DNA from: Clostridiales bacterium
Lineage (GTDB): Bacteria > Bacillota > Clostridia > Christensenellales > Aristaeellaceae
DNA length: 64,000 nucleotides
Assembly (NCBI GenBank): GCA_004556155.1
Contig: SFIM01000010.1
Location: forward strand, 1-64,000
Direction: 5' to 3'
Shown here piece after piece: positions 16,697 through 25,154 of this stretch (positions within the stretch are counted from its first letter, which is position 1; the number at the start of each line of letters is the position of its first letter). Made by a program: the position numbers and the translations under genes. Under the pieces are notes generated by a model. The model did not search any database and had not been told where the DNA came from. It worked only from the letters and a program-made list of their open reading frames with translations.

Positions 16697-16918
16697 TTAT
16701 GCCTTGCTGCGCCAGGTGATGCGGCCCCGCGTTAGATCGTAGGGCGAGAGCTCAACCTTTACCTTGTCGCCCGGATAGATGCGAATGAAGTTCATACGCA
16801 TTTTCCCGGAGATGTGCGCCATGATGCGGTGCCCATTGGGAAGCTCCACCAGGAACATGGCATTGGGCAGCGCCTCAACAATCTTGCCTTCCATTTCGAT
16901 GACGTCGTTCTTTGACAA
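16697..16918 (-). CDS. infA: translation initiation factor IF-1
   Basis: A 73-aa single OB-fold protein that blocks the 30S A site during initiation. The sequence SKNDVIEMEGKIVEALPNAMF and the DLTRGRITWR tail are diagnostic. The start codon is TTG at 16918, with AAGGAGG nine bases upstream; there is no ATG that would preserve the conserved N-terminus. Confidence 0.97.
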   Translation of the reverse strand: MSKNDVIEMEGKIVEALPNAMFLVELPNGHRIMAHISGKMRMNFIRIYPGDKVKVELSPYDLTRGRITWRSKA

Positions 16919-16953
16919 ACCGGGTAGCCCTCCTTGTTATGCTCGGTCGCATT

Positions 16954-17283
16954 TCACCTTTGCTCATCGCGCTTTAATTGGGGAAGATGATCCGCCGGAC
17001 TTACGGGCGCAGCCTCGCCCGCATGGAAGGGCCGCAGCGCGCTGCGCACGTCGCTGTCCTTCAGGCGGTTCATTGCATAAAGCGAGAGGATTTCGGGCGC
17101 CTCATGCGGCGTCGCGGACAGATGTTTGCGCCTTTTCCGCTTTGGTTTATCCACCTTTCGGCGGTCGCCGTCGCAGATCAGCACAAAATCGTCATCCAAC
17201 GATAATAATACCACAAAAGGGTATCCTTTGTCACGTCCTTTTTTTGAAAAAACAACATTTCCTTCCTTAATTTCCGGCTTCAA
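16954..17283 (-). CDS. KOW domain RNA-binding protein (L14e/YlqC-like)
   Basis: A 109-aa protein with an N-terminal KOW motif (IKEGNVVFSKKGRDKGYPFVVLL) followed by a lysine-rich patch KPKRKRRKHLSAT. This KOW protein between map and infA is common in Clostridia and is annotated as an L14e-like RNA-binding protein; its job is not established. The C-terminal 45 residues are not conserved to my eye. The start is TTG at 17283, overlapping the map stop (TTGA) with AAAGGAG upstream. Confidence 0.85.
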   Translation of the reverse strand: MKPEIKEGNVVFSKKGRDKGYPFVVLLSLDDDFVLICDGDRRKVDKPKRKRRKHLSATPHEAPEILSLYAMNRLKDSDVRSALRPFHAGEAAPVSPADHLPQLKRDEQR

Positions 17284-18071
17284 ATGTTATTTTCTCCTTT
17301 CGGGGCGTTCTCCCAGCTGAAGCCGGGATATGTGAGCACCTCGGGCAGGCCGTTTGTGATGGCGATGGTGTGCTCGTAGTGCGAGCAGGGCTTGTGATCG
17401 TTGGTTACGATCGTCCAGCCATCGCGCAGCTGATGCACCTGATAGTGCCCCAGGGCGATCATGGGCTCGATGGCAATCGTCATTCCGCGGCGCAGACGCA
17501 CGCCGTGGCCGGGCGTGCCGTAATTGGGCACGGCGGGATCCTCGTGCATCTCGCGGCCAATGCCGTGGCCGGTCAGGTCGCGGATGACGCCATAGTTGTA
17601 CGATTCCGCCAGCTGCTGCACAGCGTGGCCAATATCGCCCAGGCGGTTGCCGTCCACTGCCTGCCGCGCGCCCTCAAAGAAGCAGCGCTCGGTCACCTCA
17701 ATCAGCTGTGCGCACTCGGGCGAAATCTGCCCCATGCCCTTGGTGAAGGCGCTGTCGGCCTGCCAGCCGTCCAGCACCAGGCCGCAGTCCACGCTGACGA
17801 TGCTGCCTTCCTTCATTTCGATGTGCTTGCTGGGGATGCCATGCACTACCTCGTCATCAATGCTTACGCACAGCGTGGCAGGGTAGCCCTCATAGCCCAG
17901 GAAGGACGGGATGGCGTGCGCATGGGTAATCAGCTCGTGCGCGTAGCGGTCCAGATCCAGGGTGGTCATACCCGGCGCCATTCTCTCGCGAAGCTGGCAC
18001 AGCACATCATACAGCAGATGGCCGGCAGAGCGCATCTTGGCCAGCTGCAGATCGTTTTTGATGGTAATCAT
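17280..18071 (-). CDS. map: type I methionine aminopeptidase
   Basis: A 263-aa enzyme that removes the initiator Met from nascent proteins. The metal ligands lie in VSVDCGLVLDGWQADSAFT (two Asp), GHGIGREMHEDP (His), IEPM (Glu) and HYEHT (Glu). The start at 18071 forms an ATGA overlap with the adk stop. The N-terminus MITIKNDLQLAKMRSAG matches the family, which supports this start over an upstream one. Confidence 0.97.
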   Translation of the reverse strand: MITIKNDLQLAKMRSAGHLLYDVLCQLRERMAPGMTTLDLDRYAHELITHAHAIPSFLGYEGYPATLCVSIDDEVVHGIPSKHIEMKEGSIVSVDCGLVLDGWQADSAFTKGMGQISPECAQLIEVTERCFFEGARQAVDGNRLGDIGHAVQQLAESYNYGVIRDLTGHGIGREMHEDPAVPNYGTPGHGVRLRRGMTIAIEPMIALGHYQVHQLRDGWTIVTNDHKPCSHYEHTIAITNGLPEVLTYPGFSWENAPKGENNI

Positions 18072-18697
18072 TGCTTTTTCGCTTCCAGCGCGGCCTTGAC
18101 GGCCCGGTAGTTCTCCTCGATGGTGCCGCGGCAATCCGCAGTGGAGAGGATGCCCTTCTTCTGATAGTAATCGATCAGCGGGGCGGTCTTTTCCTGATAC
18201 ACAGCCAGGCGGTTGGTCACCGTCTCCGGCTTATCGTCATCGCGCTGATACACCGCGCCGCCGCAGGCAGGACATTTGTCCTCCTTGAGCAAGGACGTGT
18301 GGTAGGTGCCGCCGCACTCGGCGCACACACGGCGGCCGGACAGGCGGTCGATGATGATATCGTCGGGCGTATCAATATTGAGCGCCACATCGATATGGGC
18401 AATCTGATCCAGCGCTTCCGCCTGAGCGACGGTGCGCGGGAAGCCATCCAGAATATAGCCATGCTGGCAATCCGGCTCGGCCAGACGTTCCTTGACCATG
18501 GCAACGACCACCTCATCGGGAACCAGCTCGCCCTTGTCAATATAGCGCTTGGCGTCCAGACCCGTGGGGGTCTGCTCGCGGATTGCACGGCGGAACATAT
18601 CGCCGGTGGAAATCTGCGGGATGCCCAGCTCCTTCATCAGTCGCTGCGCGTGCGTGCCCTTGCCGGCGCCGGGGGGGCCCAGGAAAACAATATTCAT
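18068..18697 (-). CDS. adk: adenylate kinase
   Basis: A 209-aa kinase that interconverts ATP, AMP and ADP. It has the P-loop GPPGAGKGTHA at the N-terminus, STGDMFR and LDGFPRT, and a zinc-binding LID (CAECGGTYH and CPACGG), the form usual in Firmicutes. It lies 155 bases after secY, separated by a strong hairpin, and overlaps map by 4 bases. Confidence 0.98.
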   Translation of the reverse strand: MNIVFLGPPGAGKGTHAQRLMKELGIPQISTGDMFRRAIREQTPTGLDAKRYIDKGELVPDEVVVAMVKERLAEPDCQHGYILDGFPRTVAQAEALDQIAHIDVALNIDTPDDIIIDRLSGRRVCAECGGTYHTSLLKEDKCPACGGAVYQRDDDKPETVTNRLAVYQEKTAPLIDYYQKKGILSTADCRGTIEENYRAVKAALEAKKQ

Positions 18698-18785
18698 ATT
18701 GCGGGCTCCTTTCTATCTAAGCAGAAAACGGGGAAACGCCCACGCGCTGGCAGCCTTTGGGCGGCCAGGGCTTGAGCGCCACAAA

Positions 18786-18820
18786 ATCCCATCCCCCGCC
18801 CCAGAGGGCGGGAGTGGGAT
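18786..18820 (-). terminator. hairpin between secY and adk, partial terminator or processing site
   Basis: A long GC-rich stem (ATCCCA..CCCGCC/GGCGGG..TGGGAT, 6-nt loop) is followed on the minus strand by TTTTG only. The short U run suggests partial termination or an RNA processing or stability element that adjusts adk and downstream genes relative to the spc genes. No clear promoter follows it. Confidence 0.5.
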
Positions 18821-18852
18821 CTTGTATACTTTGGTTTATTTTGCGCCCAGGA

Positions 18853-20136
18853 TTAAAGGAAACCCTTGTAGTGGCGCATAACCAGCTGCGCTTCCACCTG
18901 GCGGACAGTCTCGATGGCTACGCTTACAGCGATCAGGATGGAAGAGGCGGCAAAGGGAATCTGCACGTTGTTCCACACGGACAGCAGCGTAGGCACGGTG
19001 GCCAGCACGGCCAGGAAGAGAGCCGCAAACAGGGTGAGGCGGTTGGAGGTACGCTGGAGATAATCCACCGTGACCTTGCCGGGACGGCGACCATTGATGG
19101 TGCCGCCCTGCTTCTGGATGTTCTCGGCGATCTCACGGGGATTGAAGGTAATGCTCGTGTAGAAGTAGGAGAACAGGATGATGAGAACCGCGCACACGAT
19201 CAGATACAGCGCAGAGGACTGGGACATGTAGGTGCTCCACCACTTGTATACGCCGCTATTGGTGCCAAAGAAGGCAAAGATCGTGCCGGGGAAGCTCATG
19301 AAGGAGTAGGCGAAGATCAGGGGCAGAACGCCCACAGCGATGACCTTCAGGGGGATGTAGGTGCTCTGGCCGCCATAAGCCTTGCGGCCCACTACGCGCT
19401 TGGCATACTGAACGGGGATGCGGCGTTCGCCCATATCCACGAAGGTAACCAGGGTGGTGATCACCAAGCAGCTGATGATGATGACCAAGAACTGCCAGAT
19501 GGTGGTGCCATAGTGGGTGATGCCCACCGCGTCGGTGAACGCGAGCACGATGCCGTTGAAGAGGTTGGAGATGATGCCGGCGAAGATCAGCAGGGACACG
19601 CCGTTGCCGATACCGTTCTTGGTGATACGCTCACCGATCCACATCGCCAGGGCAGTGCCGCCAGCCATGATGACGCCGATGGTCATATAACCGAAGAAGT
19701 TCTGGTACGCAGGATAGAGCACGTTGCCGGACTTCTGCAGGCCGGCGATGATGCCGATGGCCTGCAGGGCAGCTAGCGCAACGGTGACATAACGGGTGAT
19801 GCGGTTGATCTTCTGCTTGCCTTCCTCGCCGCCGTCCTTCTGAAGACGCTCCAGGGCGGGGATAGCAACGGTCAGCAGCTGCATAATAATGCTGGAGTTG
19901 ATGTAGGGAGTAATGCCCATGGCCATGATGGTCATCTGGCTGAAGGAGTTACCGGTCATCATGTTGACCAGCCCCAGCATATCGTAGTTGCCGGCCACTT
20001 CCTTCACAACTGCGGCGTTGATGCCGGATACCGGAATCACGCCGACCAGGCGGAACAGCACCAACATCAGGAAAGTGTAGATCAGCTTTTTACGGAGTTC
20101 TTCGACCTTCCATGCGTTACGCAGCGTTTCCCACAT
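18853..20136 (-). CDS. secY: preprotein translocase channel SecY
   Basis: A 427-aa inner-membrane channel with ten predicted helices. It begins with the cytoplasmic segment WETLRNAWKVEELRKKLIYTFLMLVLFRLVGVIPVSGIN and has the plug region near 60-75. The cytoplasmic loops GERRIPVQYAKR and IQKQGGTINGRRPGK bind SecA and the ribosome. It starts one base after rplO. Confidence 0.98.
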   Translation of the reverse strand: MWETLRNAWKVEELRKKLIYTFLMLVLFRLVGVIPVSGINAAVVKEVAGNYDMLGLVNMMTGNSFSQMTIMAMGITPYINSSIIMQLLTVAIPALERLQKDGGEEGKQKINRITRYVTVALAALQAIGIIAGLQKSGNVLYPAYQNFFGYMTIGVIMAGGTALAMWIGERITKNGIGNGVSLLIFAGIISNLFNGIVLAFTDAVGITHYGTTIWQFLVIIISCLVITTLVTFVDMGERRIPVQYAKRVVGRKAYGGQSTYIPLKVIAVGVLPLIFAYSFMSFPGTIFAFFGTNSGVYKWWSTYMSQSSALYLIVCAVLIILFSYFYTSITFNPREIAENIQKQGGTINGRRPGKVTVDYLQRTSNRLTLFAALFLAVLATVPTLLSVWNNVQIPFAASSILIAVSVAIETVRQVEAQLVMRHYKGFL

Positions 20137-20137
20137 T

Positions 20138-20578
20138 TCAGATCACCTCGGCTTTCCCGCCGACGGCCTCGATCTTTTCTTTTGCGGATTGGGTGTACTT
20201 GGTCACCTGAACGGTCAGCTTCTTGGTCAGCTCGCCGCCGCCAAGGATTTTCACGCCGTCCAGCACCTGCTTGACCAGGCCGGCTTCTTTGAGAAGCGCG
20301 ACGGTGACCACGGTGCCATCCTCAAAGATTTCCAGGCTGCCAACGTTGACAGTCGCATATTCCTTGGCATAGATGTTGGTAAAGCCGCGCTTGGGAATGC
20401 GGCGGGTCAGAGGCATCTGGCCGCCCTCAAAGCCCGGGCGCTTGCCGCCGCCGGAGCGCGCCTTGGCGCCCTTGTGGCCTTTACCGGAGGTTTTGCCAAG
20501 ACCAGATCCTACGCCTCGACCAAGGCGCTTCGGAGCAGTCGTAGAGCCGAAAGCCGGCTGCAACTCGTGCAGTTTCAT
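20138..20578 (-). CDS. rplO: large ribosomal subunit protein uL15
   Basis: A 146-aa uL15, recognised by the glycine- and basic-rich N-terminal arm (KRLGRGVGSGLGKTSGKGHKG) and RPGFEGGQMPL. Order rpmD-rplO-secY is standard; spacing to secY is one base, which suggests translational coupling. Confidence 0.98.
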   Translation of the reverse strand: MKLHELQPAFGSTTAPKRLGRGVGSGLGKTSGKGHKGAKARSGGGKRPGFEGGQMPLTRRIPKRGFTNIYAKEYATVNVGSLEIFEDGTVVTVALLKEAGLVKQVLDGVKILGGGELTKKLTVQVTKYTQSAKEKIEAVGGKAEVI

Positions 20579-20591
20579 GAGGTTGGCCTCC

Positions 20592-20774
20592 TTATTCGTT
20601 GATTTCTTCCACCTTGACCATGTGCTTTACAGCGAAGATCTGGCCGCGGATGCAGGGGTTATCTTCCTTCACCACGGACTGGCCGATCTTGCGCAGGCCC
20701 AGGGCCTTGACGGTGTCGATGTGCTTCTGCAGGCTGGAAATGGGGGACTTTACCAGAGTAATCTTCAGCTTCAT
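20592..20774 (-). CDS. rpmD: large ribosomal subunit protein uL30
   Basis: A 60-aa uL30 (LKITLVKSPISSLQKHIDTVKALGLRKIGQSVV). The ATG at 20774 follows AAGGAGGATATAACC and matches the family start; upstream in-frame codons belong to the end of rpsE. Confidence 0.97.
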   Translation of the reverse strand: MKLKITLVKSPISSLQKHIDTVKALGLRKIGQSVVKEDNPCIRGQIFAVKHMVKVEEINE

Positions 20775-20787
20775 GGTTATATCCTCC

Positions 20788-21303
20788 TTAGCCCAGAATT
20801 TCTTCCACCGTCTTGCCGCGCATCTGCGCAACCTGTTCGGCGGAGCGGAGCTGCTTGAGACCTTCGATCGTCGCCTTTACGGTGTTGATCTTATTGTTGG
20901 TGCCAAAGCTCTTGGTGCGGATATCCTTGATGCCGGCCAGCTCCAGCACGGGGCGGGCGGCGCCGCCGGCGATTACGCCAGCGCCTTCCTCAGCGGGAAG
21001 GAGGACAACCTTTGCGGTGCCATAGTAGCCCACGATGGGATGCGGGATGGTGGTGCCGTTGGTGGGCACGTTGATCAGATGCTTCTTGCCGTCCTCGTTG
21101 GCCTTACGGATGGCTTCGGGAACTTCCTTGGCCTTGCCCATGCCAACGCCCACACGGCCGTTTTCATCGCCCACGACAACCAGCGCCACAAAGCGCATGT
21201 TGCGGCCGCCCTTAACGGTCTTGGAAACACGGTTGACAGCAACCAGTCTTTCCTTAAATTCGCTCTGGGGCTCTTCGCGGCGATCACGTTCTCTACGTTG
21301 CAT
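20788..21303 (-). CDS. rpsE: small ribosomal subunit protein uS5
   Basis: A 171-aa uS5 with the KERLVAVNRVSKTVKGGRNMRF RNA-binding domain and the GTAKVVLLPAEEGAGVIAGGAARPVLELAG domain. It takes part in decoding fidelity. It lies between rplR and rpmD in the spc operon. Confidence 0.98.
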   Translation of the reverse strand: MQRRERDRREEPQSEFKERLVAVNRVSKTVKGGRNMRFVALVVVGDENGRVGVGMGKAKEVPEAIRKANEDGKKHLINVPTNGTTIPHPIVGYYGTAKVVLLPAEEGAGVIAGGAARPVLELAGIKDIRTKSFGTNNKINTVKATIEGLKQLRSAEQVAQMRGKTVEEILG

Positions 21304-21320
21304 TGCGTGTTGCCTCCTTC

Positions 21321-21689
21321 TTAGAACTCAAGGCCCGCTTCACGGGCGCCGGCAGCCAGAGCGGCCACACGGCCAGTGTAAACATAGCCGCCGCGGTCAA
21401 AGACCACCTTTTCAACGCCCGCCTGCTTGGCGCGCTCGGCTACGAGCTTGCCAACCAGCTTGGCCTCGCCGGACTTGTCAACTTCATCAAGCTGACCCTT
21501 GAGCGCCGGATCGAGGGAGGAAGCCTGCACGAGGGTAATGCCCTTGGTATCATCGATAACCTGGGCGTAGATATACTTGTTGCTGCGATACACGCAAAGG
21601 CGCGGCATTTCAGGGGTGCCGCTGATCTTTTTGCGGACGCGGGCGTGGCGGATGGCGCGCACTTCGTTACGGTCACGCTTTTTGAACAT
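21321..21689 (-). CDS. rplR: large ribosomal subunit protein uL18
   Basis: A 122-aa uL18, which binds 5S rRNA. Family blocks are RHARVRKKISGTPEMPRLCVYRSNKYIYAQVIDD and the C-terminal VVFDRGGYVYTGRVAALAAGAREAGLEF. Confidence 0.98.
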   Translation of the reverse strand: MFKKRDRNEVRAIRHARVRKKISGTPEMPRLCVYRSNKYIYAQVIDDTKGITLVQASSLDPALKGQLDEVDKSGEAKLVGKLVAERAKQAGVEKVVFDRGGYVYTGRVAALAAGAREAGLEF

Positions 21690-21707
21690 TTGCAGTCACT
21701 CCTTTCC

Positions 21708-22247
21708 TTACTTGCCGCTCTTGCCTTCCTTGCGGCGGATATGCTCGTTCTCGTACTTAATGCCCTTGCCCAGATAGGGTTCCGGCGGACGGATCGCGCG
21801 AATATCGGCGGCAAGGTTGCCTACCTGCTGCTTGTTGGCGCCCTTGATGGTGATCTTGGTCTGCGCGGGGCACTCAAAGGTGATGCCCTCGGGCGCTTTG
21901 AGGATCACGGGATGGGAGAAACCGATGTTGATCGTCAGCACGTTATTTTCAACGGCCGCACGATAACCGGTGCCTACCATCTCCAGGGTCTTGGAGAAGC
22001 CCTCGGTTACGCCGTGCACCATGTTGGCCACCAGCGCACGGTACAGGCCGTGCATGGCCTTGTGGGGCTTGGCGTCGCTGGGACGATTGAGAGTGAGCAC
22101 GTTGCCTTCCTGATGAAGGGTGATCACGGGGTTGACCTGCTGGGTCAGGGTGCCCTTGGGGCCCTTGACGGTGACGAAGTTGTTTTCGTCAACCGTTACC
22201 GTCACGCCAGCGGGTACCGTAATCGGAAGTTTACCGATTCGAGACAT
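21708..22247 (-). CDS. rplF: large ribosomal subunit protein uL6
   Basis: A 179-aa uL6 (MSRIGKLPITVPAGVTV; C-terminal RPPEPYLGKGIKYENEHIRRKEGKSGK). Two repeated alpha/beta domains sit near the factor-binding site of the 50S subunit. Confidence 0.98.
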   Translation of the reverse strand: MSRIGKLPITVPAGVTVTVDENNFVTVKGPKGTLTQQVNPVITLHQEGNVLTLNRPSDAKPHKAMHGLYRALVANMVHGVTEGFSKTLEMVGTGYRAAVENNVLTINIGFSHPVILKAPEGITFECPAQTKITIKGANKQQVGNLAADIRAIRPPEPYLGKGIKYENEHIRRKEGKSGK

Positions 22248-22274
22248 TTGTTTTTCCTCCTAAGCGTGATTCGG

Positions 22275-22676
22275 TTACCAGATGTAGCAGAGCACTTCGC
22301 CGCCAAGGTTTTCCTGACGGGCGGCGCGATCGGTCATCAGACCCTTGGAGGTGCTGATGATGGCCACGCCCAAGCCGCCCAGAACCTTGGGCAGCTCTTC
22401 GCAGCGCGCATACACACGCAGGCCGGGCTTGGAAATGCGCTTGAGGCCCGCGATGACGGGGGTGGACTTGCCATTGACGTACTTGAGGGTCACTTTGATC
22501 TGGCCCTGCAGGCCGTCGTCAATCACATCATAGGCTTTGATATAGCCTTCTTCCAGCAGGATCTTGGCGATCGCTTTCTTGGTGTTGCTGGCGGGCATCA
22601 CAGTCGCATCGTGCCGGGCGATTTGCGCGTTGCGGATACGGGTAAGCATATCGGCAATGGGATCATTTACGATCAT
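22275..22676 (-). CDS. rpsH: small ribosomal subunit protein uS8
   Basis: A 133-aa uS8 (NDPIADMLTRIRNAQIARH; C-terminal ISTSKGLMTDRAARQENLGGEVLCYIW). In E. coli uS8 represses the spc operon; I did not find an obvious copy of its 16S target before rplE here. Confidence 0.98.
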   Translation of the reverse strand: MIVNDPIADMLTRIRNAQIARHDATVMPASNTKKAIAKILLEEGYIKAYDVIDDGLQGQIKVTLKYVNGKSTPVIAGLKRISKPGLRVYARCEELPKVLGGLGVAIISTSKGLMTDRAARQENLGGEVLCYIW

Positions 22677-22691
22677 GTTGTAACCTCCTTC

Positions 22692-22877
22692 TTACCAGCT
22701 CGCCTTGCGGACGCCGGGGATCTGGCCCTTGTAGGCCAATTCGCGGAAGCAGATACGGCAGATGCCGTAGCGGCGCAGTACGCTGTGCGGACGGCCGCAC
22801 AGACGGCAGCGGGTGTAAGCGCGGGTGGAGAACTTCGGCTCACGCTGCTGCTTGAGTTTCATGCTGAGTTTTGCCAT
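22692..22877 (-). CDS. rpsZ: small ribosomal subunit protein uS14, zinc type
   Basis: A 61-aa uS14 of the short zinc-binding type. Both Cys pairs are intact (CRLCGRPH and CRICFREL), and the protein ends GQIPGVRKASW. This form is typical of Firmicutes and Actinobacteria. Confidence 0.98.
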   Translation of the reverse strand: MAKLSMKLKQQREPKFSTRAYTRCRLCGRPHSVLRRYGICRICFRELAYKGQIPGVRKASW

Positions 22878-22894
22878 TATTGTCTCCTCCTCGC

Positions 22895-23437
22895 TTAATG
22901 TTCAAAAGGCATGCCGAGCAGACGAAGCAGCTCTTTGGCTTCTTCATCGGTCTGAGCCGTGGTCACGAAAATCATTTCCATGCCGCGGATCTTCTCAACC
23001 TTATCGTACTCGATTTCGGGGAAGAGCAGCTGCTCACGGATGCCCAGGGCATAGTTGCCGCGGCCGTCAAAGGCCTTGGTGCTCACGCCGCGGAAGTCGC
23101 GCACGCGGGGCAGGGCGATGTTGACCAGCTTGTCCATGAACTCTTCCATGCGGGCGCCGCGCAGGGTTACCTTCGCGCCCACGTTCATGCCTTCGCGAAC
23201 CTTGAAGTTAGCGATGGACTTCTTCGCCTGGGTCACCTGGGGCTTCTGGCCGGCGATTTCGGTCAGCTCCGCCACGGCGGTTTCCAGCGCCTTGGCGTTG
23301 TCCTTGCAATCGCCCAGGCCCATATTGATGACGATCTTCTCCAGGCGGGGGATCATCATCACGTTCTTATAGCCGAACTTCTGCTGCAGAGCAGGAACGG
23401 CTTCGGTCAGGTACTTTTCCTTAATGCGGGTAGCCAT
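22895..23437 (-). CDS. rplE: large ribosomal subunit protein uL5
   Basis: A 180-aa uL5 that binds 5S rRNA and touches P-site tRNA. Family blocks are MMIPRLEKIVINMGLGD, LRGARMEEFMDKLVNIALPRVRDFRG and GMEMIFVTTAQTDEEAKELLRLLGMPF. Confidence 0.98.
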   Translation of the reverse strand: MATRIKEKYLTEAVPALQQKFGYKNVMMIPRLEKIVINMGLGDCKDNAKALETAVAELTEIAGQKPQVTQAKKSIANFKVREGMNVGAKVTLRGARMEEFMDKLVNIALPRVRDFRGVSTKAFDGRGNYALGIREQLLFPEIEYDKVEKIRGMEMIFVTTAQTDEEAKELLRLLGMPFEH

Positions 23438-23452
23438 TGCCGTTTCCTCCTA

Positions 23453-23770
23453 TCAGTCAATCTGTTCGTGGCACTTTTTGCAGATGCGGGTCTTGGAACC
23501 GTCAGCATTGACCTTCCAGCCATAGCGGGCGGGCTTGCCGCACTTCTTGCACACCAGCATGACGTTGCTGGCGTCGATGGCGGCTTCCTTGTGCACGATG
23601 CCGCCAGGCATGCCCTGTCCACGGGGCTTCTGGTGCTTGGTTACGATGTTGACGCCTTCAACGATGACCTTGCCGGTCTTGGGGAAAGCGGTCACAACGG
23701 AGCCCTTCTTGCCCTTGTCCTTGCCGGCGATGACGATGACCTGATCCTTGGCTTTTACATGCAGCTTCAT
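23453..23770 (-). CDS. rplX: large ribosomal subunit protein uL24
   Basis: A 105-aa uL24 with the KOW motif DQVIVIAGKDKGKKG. Two CxxC pairs in the C-terminal half (VCKKCGKPARYG and ICKKCHEQ) suggest a zinc-binding version. Confidence 0.98.
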   Translation of the reverse strand: MKLHVKAKDQVIVIAGKDKGKKGSVVTAFPKTGKVIVEGVNIVTKHQKPRGQGMPGGIVHKEAAIDASNVMLVCKKCGKPARYGWKVNADGSKTRICKKCHEQID

Positions 23771-23788
23771 AAATCTGTCATCCTCCTA

Positions 23789-24160
23789 TTACAGCACTTC
23801 GGGCGCGAGGGATACGATCTTCATGAAATCCTTATCCTCACGAAGCTCACGGGCCACTGGTCCAAAGATGCGCGTACCGCGCGGCAGTTTCTGGTCGTTG
23901 ATGATTACGGCTGCGTTGTCGTCAAAGCGGATGTAGCTGCCATCCACACGGCGGATGGGCTGATGCTGGCGCACGATCACGGCCTTCACCACGTCGCCCT
24001 TCTTGACGGTGCCGCCAGGGGTGGCGGTCTTGACGCTGGCGACGATCACATCGCCGATCGACCCGTCGCGGCGGAAAGAACCGCCCAGCACGCGGATGCA
24101 CATGATCTCTTTGGCGCCGGAGTTATCGGCAACCTTAAGTCGCGTTTGCGGCTGAATCAT
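23789..24160 (-). CDS. rplN: large ribosomal subunit protein uL14
   Basis: A 123-aa uL14 (MIQPQTRLKVADNSGAKEIMCIRVLGG; C-terminal RELREDKDFMKIVSLAPEVL). It is preceded by an 82-base gap after rpsQ, longer than elsewhere in this stretch, with GC-rich bases that could form a small stem but no recognised control site. Confidence 0.98.
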   Translation of the reverse strand: MIQPQTRLKVADNSGAKEIMCIRVLGGSFRRDGSIGDVIVASVKTATPGGTVKKGDVVKAVIVRQHQPIRRVDGSYIRFDDNAAVIINDQKLPRGTRIFGPVARELREDKDFMKIVSLAPEVL

Positions 24161-24242
24161 ACGGGATTTCCTCCTTTATAGTTTCCGCTCCATGCGGCCC
24201 CTTGGCCCATGGGCGGTCGAGAACGGTAGAAGACGCAAACGC

Positions 24243-24503
24243 TTACTTGGCCTTCTCGATGATTTCTACCACGCGCCAGCGCTTTTCGCGGCTGAGCGGG
24301 CGGGTTTCCATCAGGCGCACGGTATCGCCGATACCGCAGGCATTCTCTTCATCATGAGCCTTCAGCTTGCTGGTCTTGTTCATGATCTTGCCATACAGGG
24401 GATGACGAACGCGGGTTTTGATGGAAACCACAACGGTCTTGTCCATCTTATCGCTGACGACCACGCCAATGCGGGTCTTACGGATTCCTCTTTCTTCGGA
24501 CAT
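24243..24503 (-). CDS. rpsQ: small ribosomal subunit protein uS17
   Basis: An 86-aa OB-fold uS17 (RKTRIGVVVSDKMDKTVVVSIKTRVRHPLYGKIM; RPLSREKRWRVVEIIEKAK). Confidence 0.98.
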   Translation of the reverse strand: MSEERGIRKTRIGVVVSDKMDKTVVVSIKTRVRHPLYGKIMNKTSKLKAHDEENACGIGDTVRLMETRPLSREKRWRVVEIIEKAK

Positions 24504-24527
24504 TGAAGTGCCTCCTTTCGGCTGATA

Positions 24528-24719
24528 TTACGCCTTGGTCTTAGCAGTCAGGGCGGTCATGGCGCGAGCGATATCGCGCTTGACGGCGGTGATCTGCATT
24601 ACATTGTCGAGCTGACCGGTGGCGAGACGGAAACGAAGGTTAAACAGCTCTTCTTTCAGATCCGCAATCTTCTTGGTCAGTTCTTCGGCGGACATAGCGG
24701 CGAATTCACTTGCCTTCAT
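24528..24719 (-). CDS. rpmC: large ribosomal subunit protein uL29
   Basis: A 63-aa helical uL29 near the exit tunnel (KASEFAAMSAEELTKKIADLKEELFNLRFRLATGQL). It starts three bases after the rplP stop. Confidence 0.97.
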   Translation of the reverse strand: MKASEFAAMSAEELTKKIADLKEELFNLRFRLATGQLDNVMQITAVKRDIARAMTALTAKTKA

Positions 24720-24722
24720 TCG

Positions 24723-25151
24723 TTACTCACCATCCTTTCCGTAGCTTTCACGGGTAACGAACTTGCAGCGCAGGGGCAGCTTGTGGCTGGCCAGGCGCAG
24801 CGCTTCACGAGCATCAGCCTCGGGCACGCCAGCGATCTCGAACAGCACGCGGCCGGGCTTCACCACGGCCACCCAGTATTCGGGAGAACCTTTACCGGAG
24901 CCCATGCGGGTTTCGGCAGGCTTGGCGGTGACGGGCTTGTCGGGGAAAATCTTGATCCATACCTGGCCGCCACGCTTGGTGTAGCGGGTCAGGGCGATAC
25001 GGGCGGCCTCGATCTGCTGGCTGGTAACCCAGCAGGGCTCCAGCGCAACCAGGCCGTATTCGCCGTAGGCGATGAAGTTGCCGCGATGGGCGGCGCCCTT
25101 CATGCGGCCGCGGAATACGCGGCGACGTTTGACTCTCTTGGGCATCAACAT
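24723..25151 (-). CDS. rplP: large ribosomal subunit protein uL16
   Basis: A 142-aa uL16 (MLMPKRVKRRRVFRGRMKGAAHRG; RMGSGKGSPEYWVAVVKPGRVLFEI). It helps to shape the A site of the 50S subunit. It starts three bases after the rpsC stop. Confidence 0.98.
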   Translation of the reverse strand: MLMPKRVKRRRVFRGRMKGAAHRGNFIAYGEYGLVALEPCWVTSQQIEAARIALTRYTKRGGQVWIKIFPDKPVTAKPAETRMGSGKGSPEYWVAVVKPGRVLFEIAGVPEADAREALRLASHKLPLRCKFVTRESYGKDGE

Positions 25152-25154
25152 GGT

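Noticed and set aside
24161..24242. A regulatory element between rpsQ and rplN
   Set aside because: The 82-base gap is slightly long but only weak, short stems can be drawn; nothing distinct enough to call.
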